From the NCBI RefSeq assembly GCF_005405925.1, contig NZ_BJHV01000001.1:6696001-6760000 (forward strand): a DNA stretch of 64,000 nucleotides, written 5' to 3'. Below the pieces are notes generated by a model. That model was not told the origin of the DNA, searched no databases, and worked only from the letters and a program-made list of their open reading frames with translations. The translations under genes were made by a program, and so were the position numbers. The DNA comes from Streptomyces antimycoticus. GTDB lineage: Bacteria > Actinomycetota > Actinomycetes > Streptomycetales > Streptomycetaceae. Numbering within the stretch: position 1 is the stretch's first letter; the number at the start of each line of letters is the position of its first letter. This document shows positions 45,089 through 54,220 of the stretch, piece by piece.

Positions 45089-45502
45089 TCAGGCCGCACA
45101 GTCGGGGCAGAGACCCCGGTAGGTCACCTCGACCGCGGAGATCGCGAAGCCGTAGCGCTCCTGCGTGGGCAGGTCGGCGAGCAGATCGCCGGAGGGGTGG
45201 ACATCGCGGATCGTGCCGCACTTCGCGCAGACCAGGTGCTGATGCGCGTGGTGTGCGTTCGGGTCGTAGCGCTTGGCCCTGCCGTCCGTGGTGACCTCGA
45301 TCACCTCACCGAGCGAGACGAGCTCGCCCAGGGTGTTGTAGACGGTCGCGCGGGAGATCTCGGGCAGTCGCTCGGCCGCCGCCGCATGGACCTCGTCGGC
45401 GGTGTAGTGCACGTGGTCCCCGTCGAGGACCTCGGCGACGACACGCCGCTGCGCCGTCAGCCTCCAGCCGCGTCCCCTGAGCCGTTCCAGCAGGTCACTC
45501 AT
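45089..45502 (-). CDS. catR: Fur-family peroxide-sensing repressor CatR
   Basis: 137 residues from ATG 45502 (MSDLLERLRGRGWRLTAQR); ATG 45511 adds three. Winged-helix part: RLTAQRRVVAEVL and ISRATVYNTLGELVSLG. Metal sites: HHAHQHLVCAKCGTIRDVHP and the C-terminal CPDC, the two CxxC pairs of the structural zinc. As in PerR-type proteins, oxidation by peroxide releases DNA. It is divergent from catA, with an inverted repeat over the catA promoter, so it probably represses catA and itself. Confidence 0.88.
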   Translation of the reverse strand: MSDLLERLRGRGWRLTAQRRVVAEVLDGDHVHYTADEVHAAAAERLPEISRATVYNTLGELVSLGEVIEVTTDGRAKRYDPNAHHAHQHLVCAKCGTIRDVHPSGDLLADLPTQERYGFAISAVEVTYRGLCPDCAA

Positions 45503-45585
45503 GCCATTCACCTATCAGTCAGATAAGGACAAGGGTAGCAGCGGACGAGTCCTTGGCCAGATCGGGTACGAGTTTCCAACGCTTC

Positions 45586-45613
45586 TTGACTTAGACATTG
45601 TCCAATGTAGGAT
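45586..45613 (+). promoter_or_regulatory. catA promoter with CatR operator between -35 and -10
   Basis: TTGACT (45586-45591), 16-base spacer, TAGGAT (45608-45613). The spacer holds the perfect inverted repeat ACATTG-TC-CAATGT (45595-45608), which would be blocked when CatR binds. Confidence 0.65.
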
Positions 45614-45664
45614 CGACAACAGCCCCAGACCAAGGGACAGAATGCGAGTACGCAGGAGGCGCAC

Positions 45665-47131
45665 GTGACGGTCCAGGACAACATCACTGGTCCGCTGACC
45701 ACGGAGTCCGGGGCTCCGGTGGCGGACAATCAGAACAGCGAGACGGCGGGCGTCGGCGGTCCGGTCCTCATCCAGGATCAGCACCTGATCGAGAAGCTCG
45801 CCCACTTCAACCGCGAGCGGATCCCGGAGCGGATCGTGCACGCCCGCGGCGCCGGTGCGTACGGCACCTTCACCGTGACCGCGGACGTGACCAAGTACAC
45901 CCGCGCGTCGTTCCTCTCCGAGGTCGGCAAGCAGACCGAGACGTTCCTGCGCTTCTCGACGGTCGCCGGCAACCTCGGCTCGGCGGACGCGGTGCGCGAC
46001 CCGCGCGGCTTCGCGCTGAAGTTCTACACCGAGGACGGCAATTACGACCTGGTCGGGAACAACACCCCGGTGTTCTTCATCAAGGACGCCATCAAGTTCC
46101 CCGACTTCATCCACACCCAGAAGCGCGACCCGTACACCGGCTCGCAGGAGGCGGACAATGTCTGGGACTTCTGGGGGCTCTCGCCCGAGGCCACCCACCA
46201 GGTGACCTGGCTGTTCGGCGACCGCGGCATCCCGGCCTCGTACCGCCACATGAACGGCTACGGTTCGCACACCTACCAGTGGAACAACGCCGCGGGCGAG
46301 GTCTTCTGGGTGAAGTACCACTTCAAGACCGACCAGGGGATCAAGAACCTCACGACCGCCGAGGCGGCCGAGACCTCCGGTCTGGACCCGGACAGCCATC
46401 AGCGCGATCTGCGCGAGGCCATCGAGCGCGGCGACTTCCCGACCTGGACCGTGCAGGTGCAGATCATGCCGGCGGCCGACGCGGCGAACTACCGCTTCAA
46501 CCCGTTCGACCTGACCAAGGTCTGGCCGCACGAGGACTACCCGCCGATCGAGATCGGCAAGCTGGAGCTGAACCGCAACCCGCGGAACATCTTCGCCGAG
46601 GTCGAGCAGTCGATCTTCTCGCCGGCCCACTTCGTGCCGGGCATCGGCCCGTCCCCGGACAAGATGCTCCAGGGCCGCCTGTTCGCGTACGGCGACGCCC
46701 ACCGCTACCGCGTCGGCATCAACGCCGACCACCTGCCGGTGAACCGCCCGCACGCGGCCGAGGCGCGCACCTACGGCCGGGACGGCTTCCTGTACGACGG
46801 CCGTCACGCGGGCGCGAAGAACTACGAGCCCAACAGCTTCGGCGGCCCGGCCGAGACCGGCCGGCCGCTGTGGCAGCCGTCCCCGGTCTCCGGCCGGACC
46901 GGTGACCATGAGGCGCCCTCGCACGCCGAGGACGACGACTTCGTCCAGGCGGGCAACCTCTACCGGCTGATGTCGGATGACGAGAAGGAGCGCCTGATCG
47001 AGAATCTGGCGCAGTTCATCGCCAAGGTCTCCCGCGATGACATCGCACAGCGGGCGATCGAGAACTTCCGCAAGGCGGACGCCGACTACGGCAAGCGGCT
47101 GGAGGCCGCGGTTCAGGCCCTGCGCGGCTGA
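45665..47131 (+). CDS. catA: Monofunctional haem catalase CatA
   Basis: 488 residues. [20 protein letters not shown] holds the distal His; [20 protein letters not shown] holds the distal Asn; [14 protein letters not shown] holds the proximal haem-ligand Tyr. NADPH-binding residues typical of small-subunit catalases are likely. It removes hydrogen peroxide in the cytosol. GTG 45665 is used. CatR, divergent upstream, is the probable regulator. A strong terminator follows. Confidence 0.94.
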   Translation: MTVQDNITGPLTTESGAPVADNQNSETAGVGGPVLIQDQHLIEKLAHFNRERIPERIVHARGAGAYGTFTVTADVTKYTRASFLSEVGKQTETFLRFSTVAGNLGSADAVRDPRGFALKFYTEDGNYDLVGNNTPVFFIKDAIKFPDFIHTQKRDPYTGSQEADNVWDFWGLSPEATHQVTWLFGDRGIPASYRHMNGYGSHTYQWNNAAGEVFWVKYHFKTDQGIKNLTTAEAAETSGLDPDSHQRDLREAIERGDFPTWTVQVQIMPAADAANYRFNPFDLTKVWPHEDYPPIEIGKLELNRNPRNIFAEVEQSIFSPAHFVPGIGPSPDKMLQGRLFAYGDAHRYRVGINADHLPVNRPHAAEARTYGRDGFLYDGRHAGAKNYEPNSFGGPAETGRPLWQPSPVSGRTGDHEAPSHAEDDDFVQAGNLYRLMSDDEKERLIENLAQFIAKVSRDDIAQRAIENFRKADADYGKRLEAAVQALRG

Positions 47132-47151
47132 CGGACGCTTGTCGTATCAAC

Positions 47152-47188
47152 CGAAGAGGCCGGACGCCGTTGGGCTCCGGCCTCTTCG
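47152..47188 (+). terminator. Terminator after catA
   Basis: A 13-bp perfect stem CGAAGAGGCCGGA/TCCGGCCTCTTCG with an 11-base loop. Confidence 0.75.
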
Positions 47189-47279
47189 TGTGCCGGGCAC
47201 GGTGTGCCGTAGGCGGATGTGCCGGATGCGGCGCACTGGGCGCGGTGTGCCGGGCGCGAAGTCCGGTTCCGGTTCCGCC

Positions 47280-47678
47280 TCAGGCCGGTACGGTCTGGGG
47301 GACCGGGGCCCAGCAGCGGATGATGTCGCGCACCGACACCACCCCGACGGGGCCGCCCGCGTCGAGGACGACCAGATGGCGGAAGCCGCCCTGGGTCATC
47401 GTGCGGGCCGCCTCGTCCAGCGTCCACCCGGGGGCGGCGAAGACGACATCGGCGGTGGTGTGGTCGTGCGCGGTCTCCTGGTCGGGGTCCTGGCCCGCCC
47501 CCACTGAGTTGAGGATGTCGCGCTCGGTGAGAATCCCCAGGCCGCAGGTGTCGGGATCGAGCACGATGGCCGATCCGACCCGGCGTGCGGACATCAACCG
47601 GGCGGCCTGACGGAGCGTGTGTGCGGGGCCGATGGTGAGGACCACCGAGCTCATGGCGTCACGGACGTGCATGGGCAT
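47280..47678 (-). CDS. Paired CBS-domain protein
   Basis: 132 residues from ATG 47678 (MPMHVRDAMSSVVLTIGPAH) with a good AGGAGG site 10 bases upstream. Two CBS motifs: TLRQAARLMSARRVGSAIVL with GILTERDIL, and TLDEAARTMTQGGFRHLVVL with GVVSVRDI. Stand-alone CBS pairs bind adenosyl nucleotides and act as sensors. Its upstream DNA is unusually AT-rich, with direct repeats. Confidence 0.85.
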   Translation of the reverse strand: MPMHVRDAMSSVVLTIGPAHTLRQAARLMSARRVGSAIVLDPDTCGLGILTERDILNSVGAGQDPDQETAHDHTTADVVFAAPGWTLDEAARTMTQGGFRHLVVLDAGGPVGVVSVRDIIRCWAPVPQTVPA

Positions 47679-47718
47679 GGATGGAGCCACCTCCTTGGTG
47701 AACCCATTCGAGAATAGA

Positions 47719-47756
47719 TTCACAAGTTCACAAGGTACTGGATTCTCATGTTCACA
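47719..47756 (-). promoter_or_regulatory. AT-rich direct repeats upstream of the CBS gene
   Basis: TTCACAA occurs at 47719-47725 and 47727-47733, with a third TTCACA at 47751-47756 (TTGTGAA on the gene's strand). This AT-rich island, just before the CBS ribosome-binding site, also holds TATTCT, a -10-like hexamer. It is a candidate operator; no regulator can be named. Confidence 0.35.
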
Positions 47757-47880
47757 TGCCTTGGTGGATCCAACAAGGGCGCGCGGAGGCCGCCCTGCCG
47801 CTGAGCGCGCGCCGCGCTCCGGTTCACACTCCGGTTCTCGTCCGGCTCGCACGCCGGTGGGCTCTCAGGGCTCCCCGCGG

Positions 47881-47934
47881 CCCCGAGAGTCCACCGTGAA
47901 GCCCCTCTGGGAGCCCCGAGAGTCCACCGTGAAG
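47881..47934. repeat. 33-base direct duplication beyond the hisN stop
   Basis: CCCCGAGAGTCCACCGTGAA begins at 47881 and again at 47914 (21 identical bases, period 33). It lies immediately downstream of hisN (the minus-strand stop is at 47939). No gene or hairpin explains it. Confidence 0.6.
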
Positions 47935-47938
47935 TCCC

Positions 47939-48733
47939 TCAGGAGCGCAGATAGTCCAGCATCGCCCCGTGCAGCAGCCCATTGGACGCCGCCGCGTCGC
48001 CGCTGTTCGGGCCGGGCACGCCGTCGAGCCCGGTGAAGCGGCCGCCCGCCTCCTGCACGATCACCGCGGTGGCCGCCATGTCCCACAGCGACAATTCCGG
48101 TTCGGCGCAGATGTCCACCGAGCCCTCGGCGACCATCATGTACGGCCAGAAGTCGCCGTACCCACGGGTGCGCCAGCAGGTGCGCGTCAGATCGAGGAAG
48201 CCGTTCAGCTTGCCGCGCTCCTCCCAGCCGCTGAGCGAGGAGTACGCGAACGAGGCGTCGGAGAGGTTGTTCACCTTCGAGACCGCCAGCCGCGACGCGG
48301 ACGACAGGCTGCGCCCGGTGTACGCGCCCAGCCCCTCGGCGGCCCACCAGCGGCGTCCCAGCGCCGGCGCGGAGACCACCCCGACCACCGGGCGGTCGCC
48401 GCCCTCACCGCGCTCCATGAGGGCGATCAGGGTGGCCCAGACCGGGACCCCGCGCACATAGTTCTTGGTGCCGTCGATCGGGTCGATCACCCAGCGCCGC
48501 GGGCCGCTGCCCTCGCTGCCGAACTCCTCGCCGAGCACCGCGTCGCGCGGCCGGGCGCGCTGGAGGGAGCTGCGGATCAGCTCCTCGGCCGCCTTGTCGG
48601 CCTCGCTCACCGGCGTCATATCGGGTTTTGTCTCGACCTTCAGGTCGAGCGCCTTGAACCGCTCCATGGTGGTCGAGTCGGCGGCGTCGGCGAGGACATG
48701 GCCGAGACGCAGGTCATCGTGGTAGTCGGGCAT
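47939..48733 (-). CDS. hisN: Histidinol-phosphatase HisN (inositol monophosphatase family)
   Basis: 264 residues from ATG 48733 ([19 protein letters not shown]). Metal-site motifs: GEEFG (first Glu pair), [15 protein letters not shown] (Asp-Pro-Ile-Asp-Gly-Thr) and the late ELSLWDMAA with Asp. It removes phosphate from histidinol-phosphate in histidine synthesis; the same fold can act on inositol phosphates, so the name rests on similarity to the actinobacterial HisN group. Confidence 0.85.
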   Translation of the reverse strand: MPDYHDDLRLGHVLADAADSTTMERFKALDLKVETKPDMTPVSEADKAAEELIRSSLQRARPRDAVLGEEFGSEGSGPRRWVIDPIDGTKNYVRGVPVWATLIALMERGEGGDRPVVGVVSAPALGRRWWAAEGLGAYTGRSLSSASRLAVSKVNNLSDASFAYSSLSGWEERGKLNGFLDLTRTCWRTRGYGDFWPYMMVAEGSVDICAEPELSLWDMAATAVIVQEAGGRFTGLDGVPGPNSGDAAASNGLLHGAMLDYLRS

Positions 48734-48870
48734 GGCCGAACAGTATCGAGCGGAAAAGACCCGGAGCCACGCGACTCCACATGACCTGGGACTGGGGCCG
48801 TCCGGGTCGGCCCGTGCGGGGCTCTTGACTTCATCTGGCGGCCCGTCAATTCTGTCGGGCACATGCCGCC

Positions 48871-48911
48871 GGGAGGCGGCGATGCCCGCTCTGGGAGGCG
48901 ACGATGCCCGC
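48871..48911 (+). repeat. Duplicated ribosome-binding site and start of the TetR gene
   Basis: GGGAGGCGGCGATGCCCGC (48871-48889) and the near-identical GGGAGGCGACGATGCCCGC (48893-48911) lie 22 bases apart. The second starts the TetR gene (ATG 48904). The first starts a 12-codon frame ending at 48918, which would overlap and compete with or feed the true start. Confidence 0.7.
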
Positions 48912-49482
48912 AGCGCGTGAATCCTTACTCGACGCGGCCTTCGCCGCGCTCGAGGGCCGTCCATGGCCGAGGATCAAGATGGCCGAGGTCGCGGCGGCGG
49001 CCGGGGTCTCCCGGCAGACCCTCTACAACGAGTTCGGCAGCAAGGAGGGCCTCGCCCGCGCTCTGGTGCGGCGCGAGGCCGACGCGTATCTGAGCGGGGT
49101 CGAGCGGGCGCTGTCCGGGGCGTCCGGCGCGGCGGGCCCCAGGGAGCGGCTGGCCGCCGCGGCGGTGTGGACGGTCCGCTCGGCGACCGAGAACCCACTG
49201 GTGCGGGCGGTGCTCACGGGCTGCTGGAACGAGCGGCTGCCGACGTCCGTGACGTCCGTGACGTCCGTAAGGACGGCATCGCCCGGGCCGCTGCCCGCGC
49301 CGGGCGAGCTGCTCGGCCAGGCGCGGGACCGCGCGGTGCGGCTGCTGGCGGGCGACTGGCCGCCCGGTGCGGTCGAGCTGCCGCTGGCCTGTGAGGCGGT
49401 CGCCAGGCTGGCCCTGTCGTACGTGGTGGCGCCCGCCCCGGCGGCGGATGTGGCCCGTATGGTGCGCACGGTGCTGGCCTGA
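48904..49482 (+). CDS. TetR-family regulator, probably of the adjacent SMR pump
   Basis: 192 residues. The N-terminal helix-turn-helix is [20 protein letters not shown] then [10 protein letters not shown]. The ligand domain has a repeat-like VTSVTSV stretch coded by 9-base repeats around 49240-49268. It converges with the SMR transporter (19 bases between stops), a common regulator/pump pairing. GTG/ATG choice: ATG 48904 with GGGAGG upstream. Confidence 0.86.
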   Translation: MPAARESLLDAAFAALEGRPWPRIKMAEVAAAAGVSRQTLYNEFGSKEGLARALVRREADAYLSGVERALSGASGAAGPRERLAAAAVWTVRSATENPLVRAVLTGCWNERLPTSVTSVTSVRTASPGPLPAPGELLGQARDRAVRLLAGDWPPGAVELPLACEAVARLALSYVVAPAPAADVARMVRTVLA

Positions 49483-49501
49483 GCCGGCCCGGCGGCCGGG
49501 C

Positions 49502-49825
49502 TCAGTGGGCCGAGCCGGAGAGCTGGAGCCCTATCACGCCGATGATCACCAGGCTGATGGAGATGATCTTGAGCATGGAGACGAGATCGTCGAGGAAGAT
49601 CATGCCGTAGATCGCGGTCCCGGCGGCCCCGATCCCCGTCCACACCGCGTATGCGGGCCCCACGTCGAGCTTCTTCAGCGACAGCGTCAGCAGCCCGAAA
49701 CTGCCGAGCGCGAACGCGCAGAACGCGACCGTCGGCCAGAGGCGGGTGAAGCCGTGCGAGAGCTTGAGACAGACGGCGAAGCCCGTTTCGAGAAGCCCGG
49801 CGACCACGACCAGCAGCCACGCCAT
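49502..49825 (-). CDS. Small multidrug resistance (SMR) family transporter
   Basis: 107 residues from ATG 49825 (MAWLLVVVAGLLETGFAVCL), GGAGGG 7 bases upstream. Four membrane helices; the catalytic Glu14 in GLLETGF of helix 1 is present, and GPAYAVWTGIGAAGTAIYG with IGVIGLQL are typical of EmrE/SugE proteins. It probably works as a dual-topology dimer exporting cationic compounds or guanidinium in exchange for protons. Substrate is not known. Confidence 0.88.
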   Translation of the reverse strand: MAWLLVVVAGLLETGFAVCLKLSHGFTRLWPTVAFCAFALGSFGLLTLSLKKLDVGPAYAVWTGIGAAGTAIYGMIFLDDLVSMLKIISISLVIIGVIGLQLSGSAH

Positions 49826-49995
49826 AGACATGCCCTCCCGTGTCGCCGTCGGCTGCCGTCGCCCGGGACCCGCCCGGTCGCCTGACTCCTTGATGCGATT
49901 ATCCATTTACCGTCCCGGGTGGACGGCAAACACGCTCCCCAGGAGGCGGCCGCCGGATCTTGAGCGGCTATGGCGGGCCGCTCCCCGGACAGGCC

Positions 49996-51689
49996 CTAGA
50001 AGACTGATGAAGATCTTGGTGTGATTCTGGTTGCCGTGGTCAGGTGATAGCGGGGGTGTGCCAGGTGTCGCCGTTGTGGTTGAGTCCGAGGTTGATCAGG
50101 GTTCGCAGGTTGAGGGCTGCGGCACGGGTGTGGAGCCAGGCGTTGTTCTTGATGGTGCCGCGGTAGCGGAGTCTGCGGTTGCCGTGGGCGACGAGCCAGG
50201 CGACGGCGCGTTCGACGGGTGGTCTCCATCGTCGGTAGGCGGCTTGCCAGTCGGGGTCGGTGCTGGCCTGGTGGCGGGCAGCGGTGAGCAGGTCGTGGTG
50301 GGGGCGGATGGTGACGATCCGGCCGGTCTTGGCGGTGGTGCACTGCTTGCGCAGGGGCAGCTGGCGCACTGGTCGGTGAAGAGCGCTTTGCGTTGCATGT
50401 GCCGCCCGGACGGCTCGCTGAGCGGGACGGTGTGTCCGGCGGGGCAGGTCACCGTGCTGCCCGCGGTGTTGATGGCGAAGTCGTCGAGGCTGAACCCGCC
50501 AAGGACAGCCGTCTTCAGCGGGGCGGGCTTGAGGAAGAGTCGGTGTCCTGCTCGGTGCAGGATCTGGCAGGTGTCGCCAGTGGAGTAGGCGCTGTCGCCG
50601 AAGACGTCCACCGGGCTGTCTTCGTCGGCGAGCAAGTCGATGCCGACAGTGGCCTCGTGGTGCTCGGTTCCGGTTGCCGGCCGCAGAGCGAGGGCGGTGT
50701 ATAAGCCGGTCTCGGGCTCGACGGCCAGGTGGGCCTTGAAGCCGTCCTGCCGGTGGGTGCGGGTCTTGTGGACGTGGCGGGCTTCGGGGTCGACGGTGGA
50801 GATCATCCGGTCGTAGGCGGTGCCCTGAGTGATGCGCCAACGCCCGTCACGGCCGTTGGAGTCCTCGGCGGGTTCGACGTCCTGTCCTGCGACCAGGGCC
50901 AGCAGGCCGAGCGCGTTCGCGGCTTTCTCCCCGAGCTGTTGGTCGGGCAGGTGGCCCAGCAGCCGCACCGCGTCGGTGACCAGTGCGTCGATGAGGTCGG
51001 CTCGGGCCTGCTCGTCGTTCCAGGCGATGCGGGGTTTGCCCGGGTCGGTGTAATCGTGGGCGGTGCACTGGATTGCTGCTTGTTCGGCCGCGTGTGGGAC
51101 CTCACGGATGACTGTCCTGATGGCGGCGATGATCTGGGTGACCGTGTCCTGGGTGGCGACCGCGTCGTCCAGCACGGTGGAGTCCAGCGCCCGACGGTGC
51201 TTGCCTTTCAGTACTCCGGTGCTCTTCACGACTTCGCGTACGGTCTCGAAGATCCGGTTCGGACGGGCGGAGCGGGCCAGCCGGCGGCGGAAGTAGGCCA
51301 GCAGCGACGGGTCGAACGCCATGTCGTAAAGGCCCAGCCCGCACGCGGCCTTCCACCGCAGGTCACACCGCAATTCCTGCACGGTCTGGTAATCCGACAG
51401 CCCGTGCAGGGCCTGCAGAGTGATCGCAGCGGCCAGGATCTGCGGCGGCATACTCGGCCGCCCGTTCGCCGACGGATACATGTCCGCGAACATCTGAGCC
51501 GGAAACAGCCTCCCCCGATGCTCGGCCAGAAACGCGAACACACTCCCGACTGGGATCAAACCCCGACACGTCTCCCACACGTCCGGCCCGACCGTCTCCC
51601 CGACCCACTCACCCATCGCCACGACACGAGTCTGGGCCTGCCACTCACACCGCAAGGCCAGAACCTCAAGATCTTCATCAGTCTTCTAG
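49996..51689 (-). mobile_element. IS1182-type insertion sequence with CTAG target duplication
   Basis: The element spans 50000-51685 (1,686 bp), bounded by perfect 19-bp inverted repeats AAGACTGATGAAGATCTTG (50000-50018 and complement at 51667-51685). CTAG flanks both ends (49996-49999, 51686-51689) as a 4-bp target duplication. One transposase gene fills it on the minus strand. The right CTAG supplies the TAG stop of rsgA. Confidence 0.92.
50040..51616 (-). CDS. IS1182-family transposase (frameshifted)
   Basis: 525 residues from ATG 51616 (MGEWVGETVGPDVWETCRG); an upstream TTG is possible. YPSANGRPSMPPQILAAAI and KAACGLGLYDMAFDPSLL are family signatures. DDE acids: RALDSTVLDDA, VFGDSAYSTG, and the Glu in RPPVERAVAWL. 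The frame is lost at QCASCP and regained as LRKQCTT if G4 at 50354-50357 is G5; the third catalytic acid lies after the break. If the deletion is real the enzyme is dead; if a sequencing error, the element looks complete and recent. Confidence 0.88.
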
Positions 51690-52693
51690 TCGCCCTCCCG
51701 CCGCTCCCGGGTGGCCAGCAGCCGTCGCAGGGAGTACAGCCGGGCCGGTTCGGCGTGGCCGTCGGCCACCCACTGGTCCAGCGCGCAGTCCGGCTCGTCG
51801 TGGCTGCAGGCGCGCGGACAGCCCTCGGTGCCCGGCTCCAGGTCCGGGAAGGCGTGGATGACCCGCGCCGGGTCCACATGGTGCAGCCCGAAGGACCGTA
51901 CGCCCGGGGTGTCGATCGCCCACCCCTTGGTGTCCGGCAGGGGCAGCGCGAGCGCGGAGGTGGTGGTGTGGCGGCCGCGGCCGGTGACCGCGTTCACCCG
52001 GCCGGTGGCCCGCTGGTGGTCCGGGACCAGCGCGTTCACCAGCGTCGTCTTGCCCACGCCCGAATGGCCGACGAAGACGGTGATCCGGTCCGTCAGCCGC
52101 TCCCGCACCCGGTCGGCGGCGTCGCCGTCGGCCAGCTCGTCACGGCTCGTGACGACGAAGGGGATGCCGAGCGGCTCATAGGTCTTCAGCATCTCCTCGG
52201 CGGGCGCCAGATCGGACTTGGTGAGCACGAGCAGCGGCTCGAGCCCCGCGTCGAAGGCGGCCACCAGACACCGGTCGATCAGGCGCGGGCGCGGTTCCGG
52301 ATCGGCCAGGGCGGTCACGATCGCGAGCTGGTCGGCGTTGGCGACCACGACCCGCTCGTACGGATCGTCGTCGTCGGCGGTCCGGCGCAGGACGGAGGTG
52401 CGCTCCTCGACCCGTACGATCCGGGCGAGGGTGTCCTTGTCGCCGGAGAGATCCCCGACGACCGCGACCCGGTCGCCGACGACGACGCCCTTACGGCCGA
52501 GCTCGCGGGCCTTCATGGCGGTGATGGTGCGGTCCTCGACCAGGACCGTGAGCCGGCCGCGGTCGATCGTCAGCACGAACCCCTCGGCGGCGTCCTCGTG
52601 CTTGGGGCGGATGTTGGTGCGCGGCCGGTTGCCCTTGCGGTTGGGGCGGACCCGAACGTCATCCTCGTCGGTGTGCTTGCCGTAGCGGCGCAT
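51686..52693 (-). CDS. rsgA: Ribosome small-subunit-dependent GTPase RsgA
   Basis: 335 residues. An OB-fold start, then the circularly permuted GTPase order: LTKSDLAPAEEML (G4) before GHSGVGKTTLVNAL (G1) and DTPGVRSFG (G3). The zinc domain is CPRACSHDEPDC. RsgA checks late 30S assembly. Only 12 bases separate it from aroA upstream, so they form one operon. Its TAG stop is the CTAG target site of the insertion sequence, and the protein remains full length. Confidence 0.93.
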   Translation of the reverse strand: MRRYGKHTDEDDVRVRPNRKGNRPRTNIRPKHEDAAEGFVLTIDRGRLTVLVEDRTITAMKARELGRKGVVVGDRVAVVGDLSGDKDTLARIVRVEERTSVLRRTADDDDPYERVVVANADQLAIVTALADPEPRPRLIDRCLVAAFDAGLEPLLVLTKSDLAPAEEMLKTYEPLGIPFVVTSRDELADGDAADRVRERLTDRITVFVGHSGVGKTTLVNALVPDHQRATGRVNAVTGRGRHTTTSALALPLPDTKGWAIDTPGVRSFGLHHVDPARVIHAFPDLEPGTEGCPRACSHDEPDCALDQWVADGHAEPARLYSLRRLLATRERREGD

Positions 52694-52705
52694 GAGTCCA
52701 GGCTC

Positions 52706-54082
52706 TCAGGATCTCCGCGCCGAGGTCGTCGTCGCGTCGAGCATCCCGGACCACAGGCCGGGGAAGTCGGGAAGGGTCTTGGCGGTGGTGGCCACGTTCT
52801 CGACCAGCACACCGTCGACGGCGAGGCCGAGTACGGCGGCGGCGGTGGCCAGCCGGTGGTCCTCGTAGGTGTGGAAGATCCCGCCGTGCAGCGGGCGGGG
52901 GCGGATCCGCAGACCGTCCTCGGTCTCGGCGACGTCCCCGCCGAGCTCGTTGATCTCCTTGGCGAGGGCGGCGAGCCGGTCGGTCTCATGGAGCCGCAGA
53001 TGTGCGATGCCGCGCAGCACCGACTCGGAGTCGGCCAGCGCCGCGACCGCCGCGATCACCGGGGTGAGCTCGCCGACCTCGTGCAGATCGGCGTCGATCC
53101 CGGTGATCCGGCCCGTTCCGGTGAAGGTCAGGCCGGTGTCGGTGAGCTCGCAGGAACCGCCCATCTCGGTGAAGATCCGGCGCAGTTCGTCCCCGGGCTG
53201 GGTGGTGCGCTCCGGCCAGTCGGGGATCGTCACCCGGCCGCCGGTGACCAGGGCGGCGGCCAGGAACGGCGCCGCGTTGGACAGATCGGGCTCGACGACC
53301 AGATCACGGCCGAGCAGCGCGCTCGGCGCCACCCGCCAGACGCCCCGCTCGCCGCCCGCCTCCGCGGTGTCCACCCGCGCGCCCGCCGCGCGCAGCATGT
53401 CGACGGTCATCCGGATGTGCGGCAGGGAAGGCAGCGCGGCGCCGATGTGGCGCACCTCGACACCCTGGTTGAAGCGCGGCGCGGACAGCAGCAGCGAGCT
53501 CACGAACTGGGAGGACGAGGAGGCGTCGATGCGGACCGGGCCGCCGTCCAGCGCCCCGCCGCCGTGCACGGTCATCGGCAGCGCGCCGCGGCCGTCGTCG
53601 TCGATGCGGGCGCCGAGGGCGCGCAGCGCGTCGATCACGCCGTGCAGCGGGCGCTCATGGGAGCGGGGGTCGCCGTCGAAGTGGACGGGGCCGTCGGCCA
53701 GGGCGGCGACCGGTGGCAGGAAGCGCATCACGGTGCCGGCGTTGCCGACGTCGATGGTGGCCGGGCCGTGCAGCCCCGCCGGGATGACCCGCCATGCCTC
53801 TCCGCCGCCGGAGGGGCCGCCCGAGCCGAGGGCGCCGTCGGACACCGTCTCCTCGATGCCGACGCCCATGGCGCGCAGCGCGGCGGCCATCAGGAGGGTG
53901 TCGCGGGAGCGGAGCGGGCGGCGCAGCCAGCCGGGTTCGGCGGCGAGCGCGGCCAGGATCAGACCGCGGTTGGTAACCGACTTGGATCCGGGCACGGTGA
54001 CGGTCGCGTCCACCGCTCCATCGGCGGTCGGAGCGGGCCAGAGGGCGGTGTGATCGCCCGGGGAGGTCTCAATGCCGGTCAT
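52706..54082 (-). CDS. aroA: 3-phosphoshikimate 1-carboxyvinyltransferase (EPSP synthase)
   Basis: 458 residues from ATG 54082 (MTGIETSPGDHTALWPAP). PGSKSVTNRGLILAALA binds PEP and shikimate-3-phosphate; GNAGTVMRFLPPVAALADG is the second loop; EDHRLATAAAVLGL is the third. It catalyses the sixth step of the shikimate pathway to aromatic amino acids, in the cytosol. It carries two short Gly/Ser-rich inserts (SGGPSGGG). Upstream of rsgA in one operon. Confidence 0.94.
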   Translation of the reverse strand: MTGIETSPGDHTALWPAPTADGAVDATVTVPGSKSVTNRGLILAALAAEPGWLRRPLRSRDTLLMAAALRAMGVGIEETVSDGALGSGGPSGGGEAWRVIPAGLHGPATIDVGNAGTVMRFLPPVAALADGPVHFDGDPRSHERPLHGVIDALRALGARIDDDGRGALPMTVHGGGALDGGPVRIDASSSSQFVSSLLLSAPRFNQGVEVRHIGAALPSLPHIRMTVDMLRAAGARVDTAEAGGERGVWRVAPSALLGRDLVVEPDLSNAAPFLAAALVTGGRVTIPDWPERTTQPGDELRRIFTEMGGSCELTDTGLTFTGTGRITGIDADLHEVGELTPVIAAVAALADSESVLRGIAHLRLHETDRLAALAKEINELGGDVAETEDGLRIRPRPLHGGIFHTYEDHRLATAAAVLGLAVDGVLVENVATTAKTLPDFPGLWSGMLDATTTSARRS

Positions 54083-54220
54083 GGGTCTCACTTTAGTGGT
54101 TCGCCCGGAGTGCCAATCTTGATCGAAAGTGGCGAAACCCAGTCGAAACACGGCGCTGCTACCGGGCGCGGAGGGCGACGCACTATGCGCCGGGGGTGGC
54201 GCGCCGGACGCGCGTACGGG

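Noticed and set aside
49996..51689. A larger genomic island around the insertion sequence
   Set aside because: Genes on both sides (SMR/TetR and rsgA/aroA) have normal composition, and the element is bounded by its own repeats and target duplication. Nothing else mobile is seen.
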